64,000 nucleotides of DNA from Acrocarpospora macrocephala (GCF_009687865.1 NZ_BLAE01000028.1:62001-126000), one strand, 5' to 3'. Positions 25,215-34,119 are shown, counted from the stretch's first letter. Notes: generated from the sequence alone by a model not told the origin. Translations and numbers: made by a program.

Positions 25215-27197
25215 TTAGCGGCCGTGACGGCTGCCCGTGTGGCCGCCGGGGCGGCCGCCCTGGCGGAAGCCGCCGCCCGTGCGCGGGCGGAAGCCGCCGC
25301 GCTGTTCGGCCGGGCGCGCCTCACCGTTCCAGCCGCCGCGCGAGTCGGGCCGGCCTTCGCCGTTGTAGCCGCCCCGCGTCTCGGTACGGGGACGCTCCCC
25401 GCCCTGGTAGGACCCACGGTTGTCGCCGTTGCCCCGGTATCCGCCACGCTCGGCGCCCCGGTCCTCGAACCGGCGCCCGCCGTCCCGGTCACCCGTGAAC
25501 GAACGCCCGCGCCCGGCGGGCCGGTCGCCGTTGAACGGCCGGTTGTTGCCGTACGGCCGGTCGCCGGCCGGACGATCCTGACGGTCGTAAGCGGGCCGGT
25601 CATACGCCGGGCGATCGTTGCCGAATCCACGGCGATCGTCGCGGTCGTACGAACGCCCGTTGGGACGGTCGTTAGGCCGGTCACTGGAACGGTCGGCCGG
25701 GCGGCCGTTCTCGCGCGGACGGTCGCCGCCGAACGTGCGCGGCCCGCGGTCGTCGCGGAACTGCCCGCGCGGGGCTCCGCCGCCATTGTCACGACTGTCC
25801 CGGCGCCGTGCCTCGCCGTCCTCCGCCGGGCGGCGGTTGAAGTCCTCGGACCGGTTGCGGTCGGCGTACCGGCGCGGGCGCCGCTCGCCGTCGCCGAAGC
25901 CGCCGCGCGGGCCGCGCTCCTTGGTGGCCCGCAGCGGCTTGCGCACGTCGGGCTCCCAGACCGGGATGGACTCGCCGGAGGGCTGCTGCGCGCCCGCGAT
26001 CTCGGCCAGCACCGGGTCCCCGGGCACGACCTTGTGCCGGGACGGGTTGATCCCGGCCCGCCGCGCCATCGCCTCGGTGGTCCTGCGCTCGTTCGGCATA
26101 ACCAGCGTCACCACCGAGCCCCGCTCCCCGGCGCGAGCCGTACGGCCGCCGCGGTGCAGGTAGCTCTTGTGGTCCGCCGGCGGGTCGATGTGCAGCACCA
26201 GGGTCACGTCGTCGACGTGGATGCCCCGGGCCGCGACGTCCGTACAGACCAGGACCTGGACGTTGCCCTCACGGAACTCGCCGAGGATCCGGGTGCGCTG
26301 GTTCTGGCGCTTGCCGCCGTGCAGGCCGCCGGCCTTGACGCCGACCCGGGCGAGCTGCTTGACCACGCGGTCCACGCCGTGCTGGGTGCGGACGAACATG
26401 ATCGTGCGGCCCTCGCGGGCGGCGATCTCGGCGGTGACGTCGGGCTTGTCGTGGAAGGTGACCTGGAACATGTGGTGTTCCATCAGCTCGACCGAGGAGG
26501 TGGCCGGGGAGAGCGAGTGGGTCACCGGGTTGGTGAGGAAACGCCGGACGAGCTTGTCGACGTCGCCGTCGAGGGTGGCCGAGAACAGCAGGCGCTGGCC
26601 GTCGGCGGGGGTCTCGTTCAGGATGGCGCTGACGACGGGGAAGAAGCCGAGGTCGCACATGTGGTCGGCCTCGTCCAGGATGCTCACCTGGACGTCCTCA
26701 AGGGAGCACTCGCCCTGTTCCATCAGGTCGGTCAACCGGCCGGGGGTGGCCACGATGACCTCGACGCCGCGGCGCAGCGCCTCGACCTGCTTGCCCATGG
26801 ACATGCCGCCGACCACGGTCTTCATCCGCAGGCTGAGGCCGCGGCCGAGGGGCTCCAAAGCGTCGGCGACCTGGAGGGCCAGCTCGCGGGTGGGCACCAG
26901 GATGATCGCCCGGGGACGGCGCGGCTGCGCCTTCTCACCAGCGATCCTGGCCATCATGGGCAGGCCGAAAGCGAGGGTTTTGCCAGAGCCGGTCTGGCCG
27001 CGTCCGAGCACGTCGTGCCCGGCGAGGATGTCGGGGATGGCCGCTCGCTGGATCGGGAACGGCGCGTTGATGCCGGCGCGGGCCAGGCCCGTGACGAGCG
27101 GGCGGGGCAATCCGAGCAGGGTGAACTCCGACACCGCCGGGGTCTCGGGGGCGAGAACGTCGGCGGTGACGGGCATAGCGGGGTCAAGCGTGGTCAC
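25215..27197 (-). CDS. DEAD-box ATP-dependent RNA helicase
   Basis: A 660-residue RNA helicase. The core (about 25-405) shows the Q-motif (FPIQRAAIP), motif I GQTGSGKT, PTRELALQ, GG, TPGR, DEAD in ILDEADHMCDLGF, SAT, and in domain 2 TDVAARGIHVDDV and HRGGRTARAG. Beyond residue 430 comes a 230-residue disordered tail rich in Arg, Gly, Asp and Asn with many DRP, RGG and GGY units, expected to bind RNA and perhaps drive condensation. The GTG at 27,197 is chosen because GGAAAGG lies 9 nt upstream; ATG at 27,215 is possible. It is preceded by a long structured leader and followed by a strong terminator. Probably cold- or stress-induced, judging from family behaviour. Confidence 0.93.
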   Translation of the reverse strand: MTTLDPAMPVTADVLAPETPAVSEFTLLGLPRPLVTGLARAGINAPFPIQRAAIPDILAGHDVLGRGQTGSGKTLAFGLPMMARIAGEKAQPRRPRAIILVPTRELALQVADALEPLGRGLSLRMKTVVGGMSMGKQVEALRRGVEVIVATPGRLTDLMEQGECSLEDVQVSILDEADHMCDLGFFPVVSAILNETPADGQRLLFSATLDGDVDKLVRRFLTNPVTHSLSPATSSVELMEHHMFQVTFHDKPDVTAEIAAREGRTIMFVRTQHGVDRVVKQLARVGVKAGGLHGGKRQNQRTRILGEFREGNVQVLVCTDVAARGIHVDDVTLVLHIDPPADHKSYLHRGGRTARAGERGSVVTLVMPNERRTTEAMARRAGINPSRHKVVPGDPVLAEIAGAQQPSGESIPVWEPDVRKPLRATKERGPRGGFGDGERRPRRYADRNRSEDFNRRPAEDGEARRRDSRDNGGGAPRGQFRDDRGPRTFGGDRPRENGRPADRSSDRPNDRPNGRSYDRDDRRGFGNDRPAYDRPAYDRQDRPAGDRPYGNNRPFNGDRPAGRGRSFTGDRDGGRRFEDRGAERGGYRGNGDNRGSYQGGERPRTETRGGYNGEGRPDSRGGWNGEARPAEQRGGFRPRTGGGFRQGGRPGGHTGSRHGR

Positions 27198-27271
27198 GAA
27201 GTCGTGCCTTTCCATAGAAGATGACGTGCCGCAGCACGGGCGTGGGCGCGTCACTTCTGCGTAAGGACGAG

Positions 27272-27500
27272 CCAGGTGGTCCGGACGGCCTCAGGCCGTT
27301 CCGGACGAGGCACCCCTTTCAGGTGCCGGACGGTGCCGGTTCTGCGCACCGCCCCTGAGGCCGGGGATCCGTCCCCGGCCACGTCGCAGCCACGTCAGCG
27401 TGGCGCGAAATCTGCTCAGCAGTGTGCAGGTGCCGCGGTTCACAGTCGCGGCGAATAGTCACTGGTCGTGACCGACCCAGCGGCTTGGAAAAGCCGGAGT
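27272..27500 (-). promoter_or_regulatory. Highly structured leader of the DEAD-box helicase gene
   Basis: The gap of 324 bp between sufT and the helicase holds a dense series of hairpins on the helicase strand. From 5' to 3': CCGCG/CGCGG; CCACG-type; GGCCGGGG with CCCCGGCC; CGGTGC with GCACCG; GGCACC with GGTGCC; and a 12-bp stem GTCCGGACGGCC with GGCCGTTCCGGAC (one bulge). A possible -10 (TAAGAT) lies near 27,512. Such a leader suggests control by RNA folding, as in other cold-shock helicase genes. Not assigned to a known RNA family. Confidence 0.5.
27319..27462 (-). CDS. Possible 47-codon upstream ORF in the helicase leader
   Basis: A GTG-started frame of 47 codons (beginning MTIRRDCEPRHLH, ending EPAPSGT) runs through the hairpin region and stops just before the GGCACC/GGTGCC and GTCCGG hairpins. 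Codon third positions are only moderately GC-rich, so coding is uncertain, but the position suits a leader peptide acting on the downstream hairpins. No clear Shine-Dalgarno site. Confidence 0.25.
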   Translation of the reverse strand: MTIRRDCEPRHLHTAEQISRHADVAATWPGTDPRPQGRCAEPAPSGT

Positions 27501-27539
27501 CCGATCTATCTTACCCCGGATTTCCGGGCGTCATGACCA

Positions 27540-27908
27540 TCACACGTTGAAGCCCAGCATGCGCAGCTGATCGCGACCCTCATCGGTGATCTTGTCGGGT
27601 CCCCACGGCGGCAGCCACACCCAGTTGATGACCACGCTGGAGACCATGTCGGCCAGCGCCGAGTTGGCCTGGTCCTCGATGACGTCGGTGAGCGGGCAGG
27701 CCGCGCTGGTGAGCGTCATGTCGATGGTGGCGACCGGCCGCTCGCCCTCGCCGGCGGCGTCCAGGTTGAGGCCGTAGATGAGGCCCAGGTCGACGACGTT
27801 GATGCCCAGCTCGGGGTCGACGACGTCCTTCAGCGCCTCCATGACGTCGTCCAGAGCCAGATCGCCGTCATATGCCGCCACAGTCGGCGTCTCAGTGGGC
27901 TTGCTCAT
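27540..27908 (-). CDS. sufT: SufT-like (DUF59/MIP18) Fe-S assembly factor
   Basis: A 122-residue protein dominated by the DUF59 fold: DVMEALKDVVDPELGINVVDLGLIY, the segment TLTSAACPL with the conserved Thr-x-x-x-Cys-Pro motif, and a WxxPWGPD close. Members mature Fe-S proteins as carrier or accessory factors. Last gene of the suf operon. Its ATG overlaps the sufU stop (ATGA), with GAGGAG 6 nt upstream. Confidence 0.93.
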   Translation of the reverse strand: MSKPTETPTVAAYDGDLALDDVMEALKDVVDPELGINVVDLGLIYGLNLDAAGEGERPVATIDMTLTSAACPLTDVIEDQANSALADMVSSVVINWVWLPPWGPDKITDEGRDQLRMLGFNV

Positions 27909-28339
27909 CAGGAACTCCTCACCACAGCGTCCTTGTATGCCATCCAGGCCAGCAGCGCGCATTTCACCCGCGCGGGGAACTTGGCCACCCCGGCGAACGC
28001 GACGGCGTCACCGAGCACCTCTTCGTCGGCCTGGACCGTGCCCCGGCCCTGCATCAGCCGGGTGAACTCGTCGACCACCGCGAGCGAGTCCACGACCGTG
28101 GACCCGGCCGCCAGCTCGTGCAGCACCGACGCGGCGGCCTGGCTGATCGAGCAGCCCTGCCCTTCGTACGACACGTCGGCGACCTTGCCCGACTCCACCT
28201 TGACCCGCAGCGTGATCTCGTCGCCACAGGTCGGGTTCACGTGGTGAACCTCGGCGTCGTACGGCTCCCGCAGGCCACGCCCCTGCGGGTGCTTGTAATG
28301 CTCCAGGATCAACTCCTGGTACATCGATTCCGCGATCAT
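27908..28339 (-). CDS. sufU: SufU iron-sulfur cluster assembly protein
   Basis: A 143-residue SufU/IscU-like protein with its three zinc/cluster cysteines in NPTCGDE, GQGCSISQAAAS and ARVKCALLAW. It starts with the family motif MYQELILEHYKHP. In actinobacteria and firmicutes SufU accepts sulfur from SufS. The ATG at 28,339 overlaps the sufS stop; the longer upstream frame lies inside sufS and is discounted. Confidence 0.95.
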   Translation of the reverse strand: MIAESMYQELILEHYKHPQGRGLREPYDAEVHHVNPTCGDEITLRVKVESGKVADVSYEGQGCSISQAAASVLHELAAGSTVVDSLAVVDEFTRLMQGRGTVQADEEVLGDAVAFAGVAKFPARVKCALLAWMAYKDAVVRSS

Positions 28340-29607
28340 CCGAACACTTTCTGCACATGATGGAGCCCGCGAACCAGGGCGTCGATCTCGTCGGTGGTGT
28401 TGTAAAGGTACAGCGAGGCCCGCGTCGTGGCCGGAATGCCGAACCGCAGGTGCAGCGGCCGCGCGCAATGGTGCCCGACCCGGACGGCGATGCCGAACAC
28501 GTCGTCCAAGATCTGCCCCACATCATGCGGATGTATGTCGAAGCCACCCGGCGTCTTCAACGTGAACGACACCGTGCCTCCCCGCGACACCACCGACCGC
28601 GGACCGATCACCCGCAATCCCGAAATTTCCGACAAGGCTTGCAACGCGTACCCGGTCAGCTGGTGTTCCCACTCCTTGATGGCGGGCATGCCGACGTCGG
28701 TGAGGTAGTCCACCGCGACGCCCAGGCCGATGGCCTCGACGATCGGCGGGGTCCCGGCCTCGAACTTGTGCGGCGCCGGCGCGAACGTCGACCGGTCCAT
28801 CCAGACCGCCTCGATCATCTCGCCCCCGCCCAGGAACGGCGGCATCGCGTCCAGCAGCTCCGCCTTGCCCCAGAGCACCCCGATCCCCGAGGGACCGACC
28901 ATCTTGTGCCCGGTGAAGGCGATGAAGTCCACGCCGAGCTCGGCCACGTCCACCGGCTTGTGCGGCACCGCCTGGGAGGAGTCCAGCAGCACCAGCGCGC
29001 CCACCTGGCGGGCTCGCGCCAGGATGGGCGAGATGGAGTTGACCGTGCCGAGCACGTTGGACTGGTGCGCGAACGCGACGACCTTCGTGCGCTCGTTGAC
29101 GAGCTCGTCCAGGTTCGACAGGTCCAGGCGGCCCTCGTCGGTGACGCCGAACCAGCGCAGCGTGGCGCCGCTTCGCTGGGCCGCGAACTGCCACGGCACG
29201 ATGTTGGAGTGATGCTCCATCTCGGTGATGACGATCTCGTCACCGGGGCCGAGCCGGAACCGCTCGTCGGTGTTGAGGGGGTTCCCGAAGGCGTACGCGA
29301 CGAGGTTGATCGCCTCGGAGGCGTTCTTGGTGAAGATCACCTCGTCCCGGGAGGGCGCGCCGATGAAGGCGGCGATCTTGTCGCGGGCGTTCTCGTACGC
29401 CTCGGTGGATTCGGCGCCCAGCGCGTGGTGGGCCCGCCCGACGTTGCTGTAGTGCATCGACAGGTGGTCCCGCATGGCCTCGATCACCTGGACCGGCTTC
29501 TGCGAGGAGTTACCCGAGTCCAGGTAGATCAGCGGCCGCCCGCCGGGCAGCTCGCGGGAAAGGACCGGGAAGTCCTTCCTGATCCGCTCCACATCAAGGC
29601 CGTCCAT
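28336..29607 (-). CDS. sufS: SufS cysteine desulfurase
   Basis: A 423-residue PLP enzyme (group II, SufS/CsdA). The PLP-binding lysine lies in FTGHKMVGPSG, the cofactor aspartate/glutamine region in LLDSSQAVPHKPVD, and the catalytic cysteine in VGHHCARPLH, within the short loop typical of SufS. It removes sulfur from cysteine as persulfide for SufU and then SufBCD. The start overlaps the sufC stop (position 29,607 is shared), so the operon is tightly coupled. Confidence 0.96.
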   Translation of the reverse strand: MDGLDVERIRKDFPVLSRELPGGRPLIYLDSGNSSQKPVQVIEAMRDHLSMHYSNVGRAHHALGAESTEAYENARDKIAAFIGAPSRDEVIFTKNASEAINLVAYAFGNPLNTDERFRLGPGDEIVITEMEHHSNIVPWQFAAQRSGATLRWFGVTDEGRLDLSNLDELVNERTKVVAFAHQSNVLGTVNSISPILARARQVGALVLLDSSQAVPHKPVDVAELGVDFIAFTGHKMVGPSGIGVLWGKAELLDAMPPFLGGGEMIEAVWMDRSTFAPAPHKFEAGTPPIVEAIGLGVAVDYLTDVGMPAIKEWEHQLTGYALQALSEISGLRVIGPRSVVSRGGTVSFTLKTPGGFDIHPHDVGQILDDVFGIAVRVGHHCARPLHLRFGIPATTRASLYLYNTTDEIDALVRGLHHVQKVFG

Positions 29608-30359
29608 CAGAGCGCGGCCTTCGTGTACGCCTCGTAGCCCTCGTCCTCCAGCTTCTCGGCCAGCTCGGGCCCGCCCTCCTCGACGATCCGGCCGGCCGCG
29701 AAGACGTGCACGAAGTCGGGCGTCACGTAGCGCAGGATGCGGGTGTAGTGCGTGATCAGCAGCACCCCGGTGTCGCCGGACTCGCGAAACCGGTTGATGC
29801 CCTCGGAGACCACCCGCAGCGCGTCCACGTCCAGGCCGGAGTCGGTCTCGTCGAGGACGGCGATCTTCGGCTTGAGCAGCTCCAGCTGGAGGATCTCGTG
29901 CCGCTTCTTCTCGCCGCCGGAGAAGCCCTCGTTGGTGTTGCGGGTGGCGAAGGAGCCGTCGATGGCCAGCGCGTCCATGCCCTTCTTCAGGTCCTTGGCG
30001 AACTCGCGCAGCTTGGGGGCCTCGCCGCGGACGGCGGTGACGGCGCTGCGCAGGAAGTTGGAGACCGAGACGCCGGGCACCTCGACGGGATACTGCATGG
30101 CCAGGAACAGACCGGCGCGGGCGCGCTCGTCCACGGTCATGTCCAGCAGGTCCTCGCCGTCCAGCAGGACCCGGCCCGAGGTGATCGTGTATTTGGGGTG
30201 GCCGGCGATCGCGTACGCGAGGGTGGACTTGCCGGAGCCGTTGGGGCCCATGATGGCGTGCGTCTCCCCCGAGCTGACCACCAGGTCGACCCCCTTGAGG
30301 ATCTCCTTGTCGCCGACGGAGACGTGCAGGTCGTGAATCTCAAGCGTGGACACGGTCAT
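29607..30359 (-). CDS. sufC: SufC ATPase of the Fe-S scaffold complex
   Basis: A 250-residue ABC-type ATPase: Walker A GPNGSGKST, signature FSGGEKKRHEILQ, Walker B IAVLDETDSGLD and the H-loop LLITHYTRIL. The ETDSGLD variant and lack of a membrane partner are diagnostic of SufC, which drives cluster assembly on SufB-SufD. The ATG at 30,359 overlaps the stop of the Rieske gene, but GTG at 30,353 lies at better spacing (8 nt) from AAGGAG and could be the true start. Confidence 0.96.
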   Translation of the reverse strand: MTVSTLEIHDLHVSVGDKEILKGVDLVVSSGETHAIMGPNGSGKSTLAYAIAGHPKYTITSGRVLLDGEDLLDMTVDERARAGLFLAMQYPVEVPGVSVSNFLRSAVTAVRGEAPKLREFAKDLKKGMDALAIDGSFATRNTNEGFSGGEKKRHEILQLELLKPKIAVLDETDSGLDVDALRVVSEGINRFRESGDTGVLLITHYTRILRYVTPDFVHVFAAGRIVEEGGPELAEKLEDEGYEAYTKAAL

Positions 30360-30673
30360 GACTCCTTCGAGAGCGAGACATAGACGTCGTCGCCGTCGAT
30401 CTTGACTGGATAGGTGGGAACAGGCCTGGTGGCCGGAGGCCCGGTCGGCTTGCCGGTGGCCACGTCGAAGCAGGAGCCGTGCAGCCAGCATTCGAGGGTG
30501 CCGTCGTAGACGTCGCCCTCGCTCAGCCTGACCTCGGCGTGCGAGCACACGTCGTGGAGCGCGAACACCCCTTCGCTGGTGCGCACGACCGCGACCGGGG
30601 TGCCGTCGACCTCGACGGGGATGACCCCCTCGTCCGGGATGTCCGCCAGCTTGCAGACCTTTTCGAACGTCAT
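30356..30673 (-). CDS. Rieske [2Fe-2S] ferredoxin (non-heme oxygenase ferredoxin type)
   Basis: A 105-residue Rieske protein with ligands in CSH (Cys43, His45) and CWLH (Cys62, His65). A gene of this kind sits between sufD and sufC in many actinobacteria; its role is probably electron delivery to cluster assembly or to an oxygenase elsewhere. It overlaps both neighbours by 4 nt, which makes function within the Suf system likely. Confidence 0.9.
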   Translation of the reverse strand: MTFEKVCKLADIPDEGVIPVEVDGTPVAVVRTSEGVFALHDVCSHAEVRLSEGDVYDGTLECWLHGSCFDVATGKPTGPPATRPVPTYPVKIDGDDVYVSLSKES

Positions 30674-31788
30674 CGGGTGAGCTCCGCTTCCACCGCCGCC
30701 AGCACGCGTTCCTGGATCTCCGGCACGTCGATGCGCTGGATCAGCTCGTTGAAGAACCCGTGCACGACCAGCCGCCTGGCCTCCGACTCGGGGATGCCGC
30801 GCGCCTGCAGGTAGAACAGGTGCTCGTCGTCCAGCCGCCCGGACGCGGAGGCGTGCCCCGCGCCGGTGATCTCACCGGTGAGGATCTCCAGGTTCGGCAC
30901 GGAGTCCGCCCGGGCCCCGTCGGTGAGCAGCAGGTTGCGATTGAGCTCGTAGGTGTCGGTGCCGGTGGCCTCGGCGCGGATGATGACGTCGCCGATCCAG
31001 ACGGTGTGCGCGCCCTCGCCCTGCAGGCCGCCCTTGTAGATCACGTTGCTGCGGCAGTCGGGGACGCTGTGGTCCACCAGCAGCCGGTGTTCCAGGTGCT
31101 GCCCGGTGTCGGCGAAGTAGAGGCCGACCAGCTCGGCGTCCCCGCCGCGACCGGCGTAGCCGATCCTCGGGGAGAGCCGGACGACGTCGCCGCCGAGGGT
31201 GACCACGATCGACTTGAAGGTGGCGTCCCGGCCGATCAGCGCGGTGTGCTGGGCCAGGTACACCGCGTCCCGGTCGCTGTCCTGCAGGGCCACGAAAGTG
31301 ACCTTCGCGCCGTCGCCGACCAGGAACTCGACGTTCCCGGCCCGGACGCCGGTGCCGGTGTGGGTGACCACGACGACGACCTCGGCCATCGGCTTGACGT
31401 CCACGACCAGGTGGGTGAAGAGCGTGCCGCCCTCGCCGTGCACGTCGATCCGGATCGGCTCGGCGACCACGGCCTCGCGCGGCACGGTGAGCACGGTCGC
31501 CTTCTCGAACGAGGCGAACGCCTGGGCCGCGACCCGGTCGGCGGGCTTGCCGGCCTTGCCGACCCGGGGGTCGTCGCGGCCGACCAGCTCGGAACCGATC
31601 CCCTCGGGGAGGAACAGTTCCACCTTGTCGGTGCCGTCGGAGACGGCGGAGCCGTCGTGCAGGCCCTTCAGCCGGGACAGCGGCGTGAACCGCCACTCCT
31701 CCTCGCGCCCGGTGGGGACCGGGAAATCGGCGAGGTCGTATGAGGCCTTCTCGTGCAGGGTGACGAGAGGCTTGGTCTCCAGGCCCAT
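30670..31788 (-). CDS. sufD: SufD scaffold protein
   Basis: A 372-residue beta-helix protein of the SufBD family: N-terminal helical part with GREEEWRFTPLSRLKGL, central parallel beta-helix, and the C-terminal motif GHASASGRLDDEHLFYLQARGIPESEARRL, in which the histidine is conserved for cluster assembly with SufB. It lacks the multiple cysteines of SufB. The start is 3 nt from the end of sufB, and the stop overlaps the Rieske gene. Confidence 0.95.
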   Translation of the reverse strand: MGLETKPLVTLHEKASYDLADFPVPTGREEEWRFTPLSRLKGLHDGSAVSDGTDKVELFLPEGIGSELVGRDDPRVGKAGKPADRVAAQAFASFEKATVLTVPREAVVAEPIRIDVHGEGGTLFTHLVVDVKPMAEVVVVVTHTGTGVRAGNVEFLVGDGAKVTFVALQDSDRDAVYLAQHTALIGRDATFKSIVVTLGGDVVRLSPRIGYAGRGGDAELVGLYFADTGQHLEHRLLVDHSVPDCRSNVIYKGGLQGEGAHTVWIGDVIIRAEATGTDTYELNRNLLLTDGARADSVPNLEILTGEITGAGHASASGRLDDEHLFYLQARGIPESEARRLVVHGFFNELIQRIDVPEIQERVLAAVEAELTR

Positions 31789-31790
31789 GG

Positions 31791-33203
31791 TCAGCCCACC
31801 GCTCCTTCCATCTGCAGCTCGATGAGCCGGTTGAGCTCCAGCGCGTACTCCATCGGGAGCTCGCGCGCGATGGGCTCGACGAAGCCGCGGACGATCATCG
31901 CCATCGCCTCGTCCTCGCCCAGGCCGCGGCTCATCAGGTAGAAGAGCTGGTCCTCGGAGACCTTGGAGACGGTGGCCTCGTGACCCATGGAGACGTCGTC
32001 CTCCCGCACGTCCACATACGGGTAGGTGTCGGAGCGGCTGATCTGGTCGACCAGCAGCGCGTCGCACTTCACCGTCGAGGCGGAGCCGTACGCACCCTCC
32101 TCGATCTGCACCAGACCGCGGTACGACGTGCGCCCGCCGCCCCGCGCCACCGACTTGGAGATGATGGTGGAGGAGGTGTTCGGCGCGAGGTGCACCATCT
32201 TCGAACCGGCGTCCTGGTGCTGGCCCTCGCCCGCGAACGCGACCGACAGGGTCTCGCCCTTGGCGTGCTCGCCCATCAGGTAGACGGCCGGGTACTTCAT
32301 GGTGACCTTGGAGCCGATGTTGCCGTCGATCCACTCCATGGTCGCGCCCTCGTACGCCACGGCGCGCTTGGTGACCAGGTTGTAGACGTTGTTCGACCAG
32401 TTCTGGATGGTCGTGTAGCGGCAGCGGGCGCCCTTCTTCACGATGATCTCCACGACCGCGGAGTGCAGCGAGTCGGAGGAGTAGATCGGCGCGGTGCAGC
32501 CCTCGACGTAGTGCACGTACGAGTTCTCGTCGACGATGATCAGGGTGCGCTCGAACTGGCCCATGTTCTCGGTGTTGATCCGGAAGTAGGCCTGCAGCGG
32601 GATCTCCACGTTGACGTTCGGCGGCACGTAGATGAAGGAGCCGCCGGACCAGGTCGCGGTGTTGAGCGCGGCGAACTTGTTGTCGCCGACCGGGATGACC
32701 GTGCCGAAGTACTCCTTGAAGAGCTCCTCGTGCTCGCGCAGGCCGGTGTCGGTGTCGACGAAGATGACGCCCTTCTCCTCAAGGTCCTCGCGGATCTTGT
32801 GGTAGACGACCTCCGACTCGTACTGCGCGGCGACGCCGGCGATGAGGCGCTGCTTCTCCGCCTCGGGGATGCCGAGCTTGTCGTAGGTGTTCTTGATGTC
32901 GGCGGGCAGCTCGTCCCAGGACGCGGCCTGCTTCTCGGTGGAGCGGACGAAGTATTTGATGTTGTCGAAGTCGATGCCGGTCAGGTCGGCGCCCCAGGTG
33001 GGCATGGGCTTCCTGCCGAACAGCCGCAGGCCCTTCAGCCGCAGGTCGAGCATCCATTCCGGCTCGTTCTTGAGTCCGGAGATGTTGCGGACCACGTCCT
33101 CGGAAAGGCCACGGCGCGCCACGGCTCCCGCGGCGTCCGAGTCGGACCAGCCGAACTTATAGTTCCCGAGGCCTTCCAGCTCCGGGCGGTCGGTGATAGT
33201 CAC
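31791..33203 (-). CDS. sufB: SufB scaffold protein
   Basis: A 470-residue SufB with the family core [30 protein letters not shown] and [22 protein letters not shown], including the conserved cysteine (STVKCDALL) that receives sulfur. No intein is present, unlike in some mycobacteria. The GTG at 33,203 has AAGGAG 8 nt upstream and overlaps the sufR stop (GTGA), so regulator and scaffold are co-translated. Confidence 0.97.
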   Translation of the reverse strand: MTITDRPELEGLGNYKFGWSDSDAAGAVARRGLSEDVVRNISGLKNEPEWMLDLRLKGLRLFGRKPMPTWGADLTGIDFDNIKYFVRSTEKQAASWDELPADIKNTYDKLGIPEAEKQRLIAGVAAQYESEVVYHKIREDLEEKGVIFVDTDTGLREHEELFKEYFGTVIPVGDNKFAALNTATWSGGSFIYVPPNVNVEIPLQAYFRINTENMGQFERTLIIVDENSYVHYVEGCTAPIYSSDSLHSAVVEIIVKKGARCRYTTIQNWSNNVYNLVTKRAVAYEGATMEWIDGNIGSKVTMKYPAVYLMGEHAKGETLSVAFAGEGQHQDAGSKMVHLAPNTSSTIISKSVARGGGRTSYRGLVQIEEGAYGSASTVKCDALLVDQISRSDTYPYVDVREDDVSMGHEATVSKVSEDQLFYLMSRGLGEDEAMAMIVRGFVEPIARELPMEYALELNRLIELQMEGAVG

Positions 33204-33952
33204 CTTCCGGACTCCTTGCTCTCTCTTTGCTGCGGGCTGAGGATTACATGCGATCGGGGGCTTACATGGGTGGTGCAGATGCCGTCGCCGTGCGCGATGG
33301 TGGCCAGGCGCTGCACGGGCGTCCCGAGCAGCTGCCCGAAGGCCTCGGTCTCGGCCTCGCACAACTGGGGGAACTCCGCGGCCACGTGCGCGACCGGGCA
33401 GTGGTGCTGGCAGAGCTGCTCACCGCCGGTGCCGGTCTTGCTCGCCGAGGCCGCGTAGCCGTCGGCGGACAGGGCTTCGGCCAGCACCCGCAGCCGCTGG
33501 TCCTCCGGCACCTCTCGCATGATCGGCGTGAGGCGGGCGACCAGGGCGGACACCTGCGAGCGGGCGAAGTCGGTCACGGCCTCGCCGCCGAGGCGGTCGG
33601 CCAGGAAGCGCAGGGCGCTCCCGGCCAGGTCATCGTATGCGTGTTCGAAGGCGCTGCGGCCGGCGTCGGTGATGCCGAACAGCTTCGCCGGGCGGCCCCG
33701 GCCGCGCTGCCCGCGCTGGCGGGCGGTGCGCGGCTCGATCATGCCTTCGGCCAGGAGGTTGTCAAGGTGGCGGCGGACGGCGGCCGGGGTGAGCCCGAGC
33801 CGTTCGCCGAGCGCGGCCGCGGTCACGGGGCCGTGCTCCATGATGAGCCGGGCGACGTGGGCACGGGTCCCACGCTCGGCCGACGGCACTACACCAGGCG
33901 CCTGCGGCACAGCAGAGCGCCGCGAGGCCGCGGTCTCCCTAGTGTTCGCCAT
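33200..33952 (-). CDS. sufR: SufR-type Fe-S sensing regulator of the suf operon
   Basis: A 250-residue regulator. A winged helix near residues 25-75 ([26 protein letters not shown]) is followed by a dimer region and a C-terminal sensor with cysteines in [21 protein letters not shown], the pattern that binds the [4Fe-4S] cluster in SufR. First gene of the operon and probably autorepressed when clusters are plentiful. The ATG at 33,952 is chosen; a GTG at 33,970 would put the start inside the operator at 33,967-33,981. Confidence 0.92.
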   Translation of the reverse strand: MANTRETAASRRSAVPQAPGVVPSAERGTRAHVARLIMEHGPVTAAALGERLGLTPAAVRRHLDNLLAEGMIEPRTARQRGQRGRGRPAKLFGITDAGRSAFEHAYDDLAGSALRFLADRLGGEAVTDFARSQVSALVARLTPIMREVPEDQRLRVLAEALSADGYAASASKTGTGGEQLCQHHCPVAHVAAEFPQLCEAETEAFGQLLGTPVQRLATIAHGDGICTTHVSPRSHVILSPQQRESKESGR

Positions 33953-33966
33953 CCCGGTCACGTATT

Positions 33967-33981
33967 TCACAACATCAGTGT
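33967..33981 (-). promoter_or_regulatory. SufR operator
   Basis: On the minus strand the sequence reads ACACT-GATGT-TGTGA, an exact match to the ACACT-N5-TGTGA element described for mycobacterial SufR. It lies 15 bp before the sufR ATG, at the expected transcription start region. Confidence 0.65.
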
Positions 33982-34042
33982 GGCGTAATTCCTTCCCTCA
34001 CCACAAACGGAAGCGGGATACGCGAAGAATGTAATTTGTCAC

Positions 34043-34061
34043 GCAGGCAAGCCTTACCTAA
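34043..34061. promoter_or_regulatory. Iron-box-like site (DtxR/IdeR/DmdR family)
   Basis: The minus strand reads TTAGGTAAGGCTTGCCTGC, which agrees at 14 of 19 positions with the IdeR/DtxR consensus TTAGGTTAGGCTAACCTAA. It lies about 90 bp upstream of sufR and behind the VOC gene, so an iron-dependent regulator could tie suf expression to iron. Half-site quality on the right is poor. Confidence 0.35.
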
Positions 34062-34080
34062 CCTGGGCAAACGCGATGAT

Positions 34081-34108
34081 GGGCCGGAACCGATCAAGGT
34101 CCCGGCCC
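34081..34108 (-). terminator. Terminator hairpin after the VOC gene
   Basis: GGGCCGGAACC and GGTCCCGGCCC form an 11-bp stem with one mismatch and a 6-nt loop, 11 bp past the stop of the minus-strand VOC gene. Confidence 0.6.
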
Positions 34109-34119
34109 GTAATTCGCGA

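Noticed and set aside
25224-27224. A 666-codon open frame on the plus strand opposite the DEAD-box helicase
   Set aside because: Ala/Val/Arg low-complexity antisense shadow of the helicase, which has all helicase motifs.
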